This document shows positions 18,418 to 25,059 of a DNA stretch of 37,007 nucleotides, piece by piece. Location of the stretch: assembly GCA_025456145.1 (NCBI GenBank), contig JALOLD010000030.1, positions 1 through 37,007 on the forward strand, written 5' to 3'. The stretch comes from Thermoanaerobaculales bacterium (lineage in GTDB: Bacteria; Acidobacteriota; Thermoanaerobaculia; Thermoanaerobaculales; Sulfomarinibacteraceae). Numbering within the stretch: the stretch's first letter is position 1; every line of letters begins with the position of its first letter. A program made the position numbers and the translations under genes. The notes beneath the pieces were generated by a model. That model was not told the DNA's origin, ran no database searches, and was given only the letters and a program-made list of their open reading frames with translations.

Positions 18418-20544
18418 ATGAGCCACCGTCCCCGCATCCGGGTTCTGCTCGTCGAGGACAGCCCGGACGACGCCGAGCTCATCCAGCTGCTGCTCGACAA
18501 GTCGGTCGACGGCCGCTTCGTCGTCGCTCACGAGAACCGCCTCGCCAAGGGGATCGCACGCCTCACCCACGATCGGTTCGACGTCGTGCTGCTCGACTTC
18601 TCGCTGCCCGACAGCTTCGGCCTCGACACCTTTCTCAGCGTCCAGCAGGCGGCGCCGAGGGTCCCGATCATCGTCCTCACCAGCCTCGACGACGACGAGC
18701 TCGCCGCCACCGCCGTCCGCGAGGGCGCCCAGGACTATCTCGTCAAGCGCGAGACCGACACCCGGCTGCTCGTCCGGTCGATCCGCTACGCGATCGCCCG
18801 TCAGGCCGCCGACGACGCCCTGCGATCCAGCGAGGAGCGGTTCGCCCTCGCCGTCGAGGGCGCCAACGACGGCCTCTTCGACTGGGACCTGCGCGCCGAC
18901 ACCATCTACTTCTCTCCCCGTTGGAAGAGGATGCTCGGGTGCGCCGAGCACGAGATCGGACCGAGCCCGCGCGAGTGGTTCGACCGCATCCACCCCGACG
19001 ACGAGCCGACCTTCCGGCGCAAGCTGTGCGCCCACCTCGACGGTGACAGCGAGCACTTCCGTCTCGAGCACCGGATCCGGGCCGCCGACGGCAGCTGGTT
19101 GTGGGTGCTGACCCGCGGCCTCGCGGTGCGCGGGCCCGACGGCAAGCCGTCCCGGATGGCCGGGTCGCAGTCCGACGTCACTGCACGGAAGAGGGCCGAG
19201 GAGAAGCTCCAGCACGACGCCCTCCACGACGACCTCACCGGGCTGGCCAACCGGGTGCTGTTCATGGATCGACTCGCCTGCGCCCTGGCCGAGGTCGAGC
19301 GCTCGCCCGCGAGCCACTTCGCGGTCCTCTTCTTCGACCTCGACCGGTTCAAAAACGTCAACGACAGCCTCGGCCACCCGCTCGGCGACAAGCTGCTGCG
19401 CGGTATCGCCCGGCGCCTCGAGCACTACCTGCGACCCGGCGACACCCTGTCGCGGATCGGTGGCGACGAGTTCGCGATCCTGCTCAACCGGGTCAGCGAG
19501 GTTCCCGGCGCGATCCACGTCGCCGAGCGGATCCAGGAGCTGCTCGGGATGACCTTCTCGATCGACGGCAACGAGGTCTTCGTCACCGCGTCGATCGGGA
19601 TCGCCCACAGCGCGACCGGCTACCGCAGCCCGGACGAGATCATGCGCGACGCCGACATCGCGATGTACCGCGCCAAGGCCGCGGGCAAGGCGCGGTACGA
19701 GGTCTTCGACCGGGACATGCACCAGAGCGCCGTGGCGTTGCTCAAGCTCGAGACCGAGCTCCGGCTCGGGGTCCAGAACAACGACTTCGCGATGCACTAC
19801 CAGCCGATCGTCGACCTCGCGAGCGGTCGGATCGTTGGGTTCGAGGGTCTGGTGCGCTGGCTCCACCCCGAGCGCGGCATCGTCTCGCCCAACTCCTTCA
19901 TCGCGATCGCCGAGGAGACCGGGCTGATCGTCCCCCTCGGCTGGTGGGTGCTCGAGGAGAGCTGCCGCCAGACCCGCCGCTGGCAGGACCTCTACCCGAG
20001 CGACCCGCCGCTGTTCATCAGCGTCAACGTCTCCGGCAAGCTGTTCGTGAAGCGGGGCATCGTCGATCGGCTGGCGGGGGTGCTCGAGGACGCCGGGCTG
20101 GCCCCCTCGAGCCTCCGCCTCGAGGTCACCGAGAACGTCGTCCTCGAGCATGTCGACGTCGCGCTCGAGAACCTCCGCCAGCTCCGCGGCCTGGGCATCC
20201 AGCTGTCGATCGACGACTTCGGCACCGGTTACTCGTCGCTCAGCTATCTCCAGCGCTTCCACTACGACCAGCTCAAGATCGACCGTTCGTTCGTCAGCCG
20301 GCTCGGTCAGGGCACCGACTCGCGGGCCATCGTCGAGACGATTCTCGGCCTCGCCAGCAACCTCGGCATCGGCGTCGTCGCCGAGGGGGTCGAGACCGCC
20401 GAGCAGGCCGAGCGGCTGCGCCAGATGGCCTGCCCGCACGGTCAGGGCTACTGGTTCTCCCGACCGGTGGCGGCCGAGGCGGCGGGCAACCTCCTCGCCG
20501 CCGGACCCGGCTGGTTCAGCGGCGCCGGCGACCTCCCGGCCTGA
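18418..20544 (+). CDS. Response regulator with PAS, GGDEF and EAL domains
   Basis: This is a 708-residue cytoplasmic c-di-GMP enzyme. The receiver (1-125) has Asp60 in VVLLDFSLPD and Lys in YLVKRET. A PAS domain of the PAS_3 type spans about 135-255. The GGDEF domain has an intact GGDEF at 348-352 and an RPGD inhibitory site five residues before it. The EAL domain has EGL at 476-478 in place of EAL but keeps the catalytic set (TENVVLEH, DDFGTGYSSL, KIDRSFV, EGVET). Both synthesis and hydrolysis look possible. I chose the ATG at 18418 (GGAG upstream) over an in-frame ATG at 18364. The kinase just upstream is the natural phosphodonor candidate. Confidence 0.93.
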   Translation: MSHRPRIRVLLVEDSPDDAELIQLLLDKSVDGRFVVAHENRLAKGIARLTHDRFDVVLLDFSLPDSFGLDTFLSVQQAAPRVPIIVLTSLDDDELAATAVREGAQDYLVKRETDTRLLVRSIRYAIARQAADDALRSSEERFALAVEGANDGLFDWDLRADTIYFSPRWKRMLGCAEHEIGPSPREWFDRIHPDDEPTFRRKLCAHLDGDSEHFRLEHRIRAADGSWLWVLTRGLAVRGPDGKPSRMAGSQSDVTARKRAEEKLQHDALHDDLTGLANRVLFMDRLACALAEVERSPASHFAVLFFDLDRFKNVNDSLGHPLGDKLLRGIARRLEHYLRPGDTLSRIGGDEFAILLNRVSEVPGAIHVAERIQELLGMTFSIDGNEVFVTASIGIAHSATGYRSPDEIMRDADIAMYRAKAAGKARYEVFDRDMHQSAVALLKLETELRLGVQNNDFAMHYQPIVDLASGRIVGFEGLVRWLHPERGIVSPNSFIAIAEETGLIVPLGWWVLEESCRQTRRWQDLYPSDPPLFISVNVSGKLFVKRGIVDRLAGVLEDAGLAPSSLRLEVTENVVLEHVDVALENLRQLRGLGIQLSIDDFGTGYSSLSYLQRFHYDQLKIDRSFVSRLGQGTDSRAIVETILGLASNLGIGVVAEGVETAEQAERLRQMACPHGQGYWFSRPVAAEAAGNLLAAGPGWFSGAGDLPA

Positions 20545-20548
20545 GCGC

Positions 20549-20564
20549 GGCAACCGAGGTTGTC
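20549..20564 (+). terminator. Weak hairpin after the GGDEF-EAL gene
   Basis: GGCAAC/GTTGTC with tetraloop CGAG, 4 bp after the stop. It contains one G-T pair and no T-tract follows, so it is only a possible terminator. Confidence 0.25.
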
Positions 20565-20663
20565 GGGGAGGGGTCTGGTGTGGGACACTCGCTCACCAGC
20601 CAGCGTGGGCTCGCCAACCGTCGCCCGAGGACGCTCGAACCGGTGAAGCGGGAGGTTTCCGTC

Positions 20664-22577
20664 ATGGTCGCACGAATCGAAACCGTCATCGGCGCCGCCG
20701 CGGCGCTCCTGATCGCTCCTCTGGCGTTCGCCGCCCAGGGCGCCGAGCTCGCCGGGTCGACGATTGCCGAGCTCGAGGCGGCGGGTCTCGAACGGCCCAC
20801 GGACGTCGTCTCGGCGCCTGCGCCGGCGCCCCCGGCCAAGGGACGGGCGCTGGTCGCGGCGACCCTGGTCGTCCAGGAGGGCGACACCCCCGGCGGCGCG
20901 CCGGGCGCGGTGACCAGCCTCAACTCGCCCTTCACCGACGGCACCGGCGCGGTCGGCTTCACCGGCTCGGCCGGCGAGAACTTCGTCTGGTACGACAGCG
21001 GGATCGTCTGGTTGAGCAGCAACGGTCTGCCGAGCGTGCTGACCGGCGCCGAGAGCACGATGGGCGTCAGCAGCAGCGGCGGCTTCATCTACAGCCCGTC
21101 GGTCGACGGCAACGACAGCGTGTGGACCCACAACGGCCTCCTGCTGACCGAGGGCAGTGCGGCGCCCGGCTTCCCGCCTCCGACCACCAACATCTTCAAC
21201 AGCCGGCCGCACATGCTGCCCGGCGGCGCCTCGTACTGGGTGGCCGGGGTGAGCTACAGCGGCGGCACCTCGACCGAGGGCCGGGTGCTCTACGCCGCGA
21301 GCGACTCGACCCCCGCCACCATCGCCCCGGTGCTCGCCTCGGGGGACATGGTGGGCGGCTTCCCGATCGCCTCAGGCTCGAGCGGGATCGACTTCGACTA
21401 CCAGATCTCGGACGACGGCGCGCACCACATCCACACCCTGATCCTGGCCACCGGCTCGACCACCAACGACGAGGTCGTCTATCTGGACGGCGCGGTCGTC
21501 GCGCGCGAGTCGCTGCCGACCGGAGGCGGCGACAACTGGGACGCCTTCGACCACGTCAGCGTCAACAACGCCGGCGCCTACGTGTTCTCGGGCGACACCG
21601 ACGGCTCGACCGCCACCGACGAGTACATCGCCGCCAACGGGACGATCGCGATCCGCGAGGGCGACGTGATCGACGGCATTCCCCTGACCTCGTCGGCGAC
21701 GGTCAACGCCCTGAGCCTCAACAACCTCGGTCAGGCCGCCTTCATCTGGAGCTACTCCGGCGGCGAGACGTTGTTCTTCGCCTGCGACGCGCTCCAGCTC
21801 GCCTCCACCGCGGTCGCCGTGCTGTCGGTCGGCGACGATCTCGACCTCGACGGCGGCGGCGGCGACGCCGCGGTCACCGACTTCAACGCCTCGGGCACCA
21901 TCGGGCCCGGGCTCTGGCTCGCCGAGGACGGACGGGTCTTTGTCGAGCTCGACATCGACTACGGCGCCGGCGATCTCGAGGCGATCGTCGGGCTCGACCT
22001 GCCGGCCTGCGGCGCCGATCTGGTGATCAACGAGATCGACTACGACCAGGTCGGAACCGACGGCGAGGAGTTCATCGAGATCCACAACCCGACCGGCGGC
22101 ACGATCGACATCGACGACTACTCGCTCGAGCTGGTCAACGGCACCGGGGGCGGCGCCGCGATCTACCAGACCGTCGATCTGCCCAGCTTCGCCCTCGCTG
22201 CGGGCGGCTACTATGTGGTGTGCGGCAACGCCGCCCTGGTGCCCAACTGCGACCTCGACATCGACCCCGACACCGATTTGATCCAGAACGGGGCGCCCGA
22301 CGCGGTCGGCCTGCGCGGCGCGCTCGGGTCGCTGGTCGACGCGGTCAGCTACGAGGGAGACAGCGGGGCGCCCTACACCGAGGGCTCGGGGGCCGGGCTC
22401 GAGGACGACCCGGCGATCGACTACTACAGCATCTCGCGCTACCCGGACGGCGTCGACACCGACCGGAACAACCTCGATCTGTCGGGACGCTGCAACTCGC
22501 CCGGCCTCCCCAACTTCGACACCACCAGCAACTGCACGATGGTGCCGGTCGAGCTGATGCGCTTCACGGTCGAGTGA
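20664..22577 (+). CDS. Exported lamin-tail-domain protein with a short C-terminal tail motif
   Basis: This is a 637-residue secreted or surface protein. A signal peptide (about 1-27, ending AFAAQG) is followed by a Pro/Ala linker. A region (about 75-440) holds degenerate repeats resembling the DUF7453-like choice-of-anchor class (segments such as VVQEGDTPGG and LSLNNLGQAAFIW). A lamin-tail domain follows (about 450-570; LVINEIDYDQVGTDGEEFIE). The protein ends in VPVELMRFTVE. That tail looks like a recurring C-terminal sorting or linker sequence; Bacteroidota proteins have a similar PVELLSF before their T9SS domain. The ATG at 20664 is preceded by GGGAGG. It is separated by 1 bp from the next gene. 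Function unknown. Confidence 0.82.
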   Translation: MVARIETVIGAAAALLIAPLAFAAQGAELAGSTIAELEAAGLERPTDVVSAPAPAPPAKGRALVAATLVVQEGDTPGGAPGAVTSLNSPFTDGTGAVGFTGSAGENFVWYDSGIVWLSSNGLPSVLTGAESTMGVSSSGGFIYSPSVDGNDSVWTHNGLLLTEGSAAPGFPPPTTNIFNSRPHMLPGGASYWVAGVSYSGGTSTEGRVLYAASDSTPATIAPVLASGDMVGGFPIASGSSGIDFDYQISDDGAHHIHTLILATGSTTNDEVVYLDGAVVARESLPTGGGDNWDAFDHVSVNNAGAYVFSGDTDGSTATDEYIAANGTIAIREGDVIDGIPLTSSATVNALSLNNLGQAAFIWSYSGGETLFFACDALQLASTAVAVLSVGDDLDLDGGGGDAAVTDFNASGTIGPGLWLAEDGRVFVELDIDYGAGDLEAIVGLDLPACGADLVINEIDYDQVGTDGEEFIEIHNPTGGTIDIDDYSLELVNGTGGGAAIYQTVDLPSFALAAGGYYVVCGNAALVPNCDLDIDPDTDLIQNGAPDAVGLRGALGSLVDAVSYEGDSGAPYTEGSGAGLEDDPAIDYYSISRYPDGVDTDRNNLDLSGRCNSPGLPNFDTTSNCTMVPVELMRFTVE

Positions 22578-22578
22578 G

Positions 22579-23265
22579 ATGACCCTGGTCAGGCGTCCCG
22601 GGAGCGGGTGGCGTGTCCTGGTGATCTGGGTCGGTCTGGCAACCGCCGCGGCCGCCCGGGCCGATGACGCGGTCTCGGCCGATCTCGAGCTGCTGACGAC
22701 CTGGATGACCGGAACGTTCTCGAGCGCGGCCCAGGCTGCCGAGAGCCCGGACTATCTCGCCGTCAGCCTCCACATGGCGCCGATCTGGCCGGCGCGGACC
22801 GACGGGCGATGGCTGTACGTCGAGCAGGCGGTCGCCGACTACCCCGACCAGCCCTACCGCCAGCGGGTGTACCAGCTCGTCGAGCTCGTCCCGGGCCTGC
22901 TCGAGAGCCGGGTCTTCACCCTGCCCGACCCACCGGCGGTGGTCGGCGCCTGGCTGGTCGACGAGCCGCTCGCCGATCTCGACCCGTCCGACCTCGAGGA
23001 GCGGCAGGGGTGCTCGATCCTGCTGCGGCGGCGCGGCGACGCGTTCATCGGCTCGACCCTCGCCTCGCTGTGCCCGAGCGAGCTGCAGGGCGCCAGCTGG
23101 GCGAGCTCCGAGGTCGTCATCACCGCCGACGGCATGGTCAGCTGGGACCGCGGCTTCGCCGCCGACGGTGGCCAGGTCTGGGGGGCACAGGGGGGAGGCT
23201 ACGTGTTCGACCGGATCATCCCCGATCCCGAGCCGGTCGCCGATCCCCCTGGCGCGGTCGAGTGA
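22579..23265 (+). CDS. CpcT/CpeT-like (DUF1001) exported protein
   Basis: This 228-residue protein has a predicted signal peptide (about 10-28, ending AAAARA) and a body matching the CpcT/CpeT fold family. Signatures are LTTWMTGTFSSAAQA, APIWPARTDGRWLYVEQA and PYRQRVYQLV. In cyanobacteria CpcT attaches phycocyanobilin to phycobiliproteins. Homologs in non-photosynthetic bacteria keep the fold but have no known substrate, and nothing for bilins is near. Its start follows the upstream stop by 1 bp and its own stop overlaps the MOSC start (GTGA), so the three genes form an operon. The usual lipid/tetrapyrrole-binding barrel would lie outside the cytoplasm here. Confidence 0.85.
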   Translation: MTLVRRPGSGWRVLVIWVGLATAAAARADDAVSADLELLTTWMTGTFSSAAQAAESPDYLAVSLHMAPIWPARTDGRWLYVEQAVADYPDQPYRQRVYQLVELVPGLLESRVFTLPDPPAVVGAWLVDEPLADLDPSDLEERQGCSILLRRRGDAFIGSTLASLCPSELQGASWASSEVVITADGMVSWDRGFAADGGQVWGAQGGGYVFDRIIPDPEPVADPPGAVE

Positions 23266-24062
23266 TCCGGGTCCGCTCGCTCCACGTCTACCCGGTCAAG
23301 TCCTGCCGGGGGATCGACCTCGAGCGGGCCGAGGTCGTCGCCACCGGCTTCGAGCACGACCGGCGGTGGATGGTCGTCGGGTCCGACGGCGTGTTCCTGA
23401 GCCAGCGCGACCACCCCGCCCTCGCCCGGGTGGCGACGAGGATCGAGCCCGGCCGGCTGGTGCTCGAGACCGAAGGCCGGCCACCCCTCGAGGTGCCGCT
23501 CGAGCCGCCAGAGTTCCCGCCGCGAACGGTCCGGGTGTGGAACGACGCCTGCTCGGCGGTGAGCGAGGGCCCCGCCGCCGCCGAGTGGTTCGGCTCGCTC
23601 CTCGGTCGGCCGTGCGAGCTCGTCCGCCAGCCCGAGGACGACGACCGGCGGGTCGACCCGGGGTACTCCCCGGAGCCCGCCCGGGTCGGCTTTGCCGACG
23701 GCTTCCCGTTCCTGCTCTTCTCCCAGGGCTCGCTCGACGAGCTCCACCGGCGCCTCGGCGCGCCGGTTCCCGCCGATCGCTTCCGGGCCAACATCGTCGT
23801 CGAGGGCTGCGCACCCCACGCCGAGGACGGGTGGGGTGAGCTCTCGATCGGCGGTCTCCGCTTCGCCGCGGTCAAGCCGTGCGCCCGGTGCGTCGTCGTC
23901 ACCACCGACCAGCGCACCGGGGCTCGATCGGCCGAGCCCCTCGCGACCCTGGCCTCCTACCGCTCGGCCGGCGGCAAGGTGCTGTTCGGCCAGAACCTGG
24001 TCCACCTCGACCGAGGGGTTGTCCGGGTCGGCGATCCGGTCGAGCCGGCGGTCGACGGCTGA
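23262..24062 (+). CDS. MOSC domain protein (YcbX/mARC-like)
   Basis: This 266-residue protein has an N-terminal MOSC beta-barrel (about 1-110; VYPVKSCRGIDLERA) and a C-terminal MOSC domain. The cysteine likely to bind the molybdenum cofactor is in VKPCARCVVVTTDQRTG, the same setting as in YcbX and mARC. Such proteins reduce N-hydroxylated compounds or carry sulfur with Moco. There is no C-terminal ferredoxin domain, unlike E. coli YcbX, so a separate reductase would be needed. The GTG at 23262 overlaps the previous stop by 4 bp and starts directly at the family N-terminus (IRVRSLHVYPVKS). A strong terminator overlaps its stop codon. Confidence 0.9.
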   Translation: MIRVRSLHVYPVKSCRGIDLERAEVVATGFEHDRRWMVVGSDGVFLSQRDHPALARVATRIEPGRLVLETEGRPPLEVPLEPPEFPPRTVRVWNDACSAVSEGPAAAEWFGSLLGRPCELVRQPEDDDRRVDPGYSPEPARVGFADGFPFLLFSQGSLDELHRRLGAPVPADRFRANIVVEGCAPHAEDGWGELSIGGLRFAAVKPCARCVVVTTDQRTGARSAEPLATLASYRSAGGKVLFGQNLVHLDRGVVRVGDPVEPAVDG

Positions 24063-24088
24063 GACCGGGGGCGGTCTCGTCGGTTTTT
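24061..24088 (+). terminator. Rho-independent terminator
   Basis: GAGACCG (24061-24067) pairs perfectly with CGGTCTC (24072-24078) around a GGGG loop; GTCGG and TTTTT (24084-24088) follow. It overlaps the MOSC stop codon and is the most canonical terminator in the window. Confidence 0.88.
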
Positions 24089-24114
24089 GAGATTAGGTAT
24101 TAATGAGATGAGTT

Positions 24115-24123
24115 TGTTATGAT
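24115..24123 (+). promoter_or_regulatory. Extended -10 promoter of the CDF gene in an AT-rich island
   Basis: TGTTATGAT is an extended -10, inside the unusually AT-rich stretch 24084-24123. Transcription would begin near 24130, only about 3 bases before the ATG at 24133 (leaderless) or 15 before the ATG at 24145. No clear -35; the segment GATTAGGTATTAATGAG upstream could be an operator for a metal regulator. Confidence 0.6.
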
Positions 24124-24132
24124 ACCGTCGTC

Positions 24133-25032
24133 ATGGAAACGGCCATGTCCCCGTCCCTGCGTCGGATCAGCTTCGCCGGCTGGGTCGGCCTCGTGGTCAA
24201 CCTCGGCCTCACCGCCGTCAAGCTCGCGGCGGGGATCGCGGGCCACAGCCAGGCGGTCATCGCCGACGCCGTCCACAGCCTGACCGACATCGTCACCGAC
24301 ATCGCGCTGATCTTCGGCGTCCGCTACTGGTCGGCGCCGGCCGACGAGAGCCACCCGCACGGCCACGGCAAGTTCGAGACCCTGGTCACCGCCTTCATCG
24401 GCATCATGGTCGCGGCCGCGGCGGTGAGCATCGGCTGGGACGCCGTCGCCTCGTTCGGACGACCCGCCGCACCGCCCTCGGTGATCGCCCTGATCGCGGC
24501 GCTGCTCTCGATCGTGGTCAAGGAGGCGCTCTACCAGTGGACCAGGGCGGTCGCCCGCGAGACCCGGTCGACCGCCCTGCTCGCCAACGCCTGGCACCAC
24601 CGCTCCGACGCCCTGTCGTCGGTTCCGGTCGCCGCCGCCGTCGCGGTCGCCATCCTCGACCACCGGCTGATGGTCGTCGACCGGATCGCCGCGGTGGTGG
24701 TCGCGCTGTTCGTCCTCCACGCGGCCTTCCGGATCATCCGGCCGACCATCGACCAGCTGGTCGACGCCGGCGCCCCCCGCGCCCACCGCCGGGAGCTCGA
24801 GCGGCTCGCCCTCGCGGTCGACGGCGTCGAGTCGGCGCACGCCCTGCGCACCCGCTATGTCGGCTCGGAGATCGCGGTCGACCTCCACGTCGAGGTCGAC
24901 CCCGAGCTGAGCGTCGCCGACGGCTTCGAGATCGCGCGCCGGGTCAAGCGCGAGCTCACCGAGCGCGGCCCCAACGTCGCCGACGTCATGGTCCAGGTCG
25001 AGCCGCGGAAGCCCGACCGCGACGGCGCCTGA
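24133..25032 (+). CDS. Cation diffusion facilitator family transporter
   Basis: This 299-residue inner-membrane antiporter is predicted to export divalent metal (zinc, iron, manganese or cobalt) in exchange for protons. It has six membrane segments and a cytoplasmic C-terminal domain (about 210-299). Metal-site residues appear in DAVHSLTDIVTD (TM2) and AWHHRSDALSS (TM5), and the loop HPHGHGKFETLV is the usual His-rich stretch. HxxxD at TM5 points to the Zn/Fe groups rather than Mn. The start is either ATG 24133 (nearly leaderless) or ATG 24145 (GGAAA seven bases upstream). It is convergent with a ZnuD-like receptor, so both may handle the same metal. Confidence 0.92.
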   Translation: METAMSPSLRRISFAGWVGLVVNLGLTAVKLAAGIAGHSQAVIADAVHSLTDIVTDIALIFGVRYWSAPADESHPHGHGKFETLVTAFIGIMVAAAAVSIGWDAVASFGRPAAPPSVIALIAALLSIVVKEALYQWTRAVARETRSTALLANAWHHRSDALSSVPVAAAVAVAILDHRLMVVDRIAAVVVALFVLHAAFRIIRPTIDQLVDAGAPRAHRRELERLALAVDGVESAHALRTRYVGSEIAVDLHVEVDPELSVADGFEIARRVKRELTERGPNVADVMVQVEPRKPDRDGA

Positions 25033-25035
25033 GCC

Positions 25036-25056
25036 GCCCGGTCCGGCCCACCGGGC
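25036..25056. terminator. Bidirectional hairpin between CDF and TonB receptor genes
   Basis: GCCCGGT (25036-25042) pairs perfectly with ACCGGGC (25050-25056) across a 7-base loop, filling the 27-bp space between the two convergent stops. No T-tract. Confidence 0.5.
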
Positions 25057-25059
25057 CTC

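Noticed and set aside
16870..20553. A 1227-codon open frame on the reverse strand opposite the two signalling genes
   Set aside because: It is a GC-rich shadow: composition is dominated by Asp, Arg, Gly, Val and Leu from reversed codons and shows no domain, while the forward frames carry full REC, PAS, HisKA, GGDEF and EAL domains.
20545..20663. c-di-GMP riboswitch before the LTD protein gene
   Set aside because: The 119-bp gap shows only a small stem and no conserved GEMM-type core.
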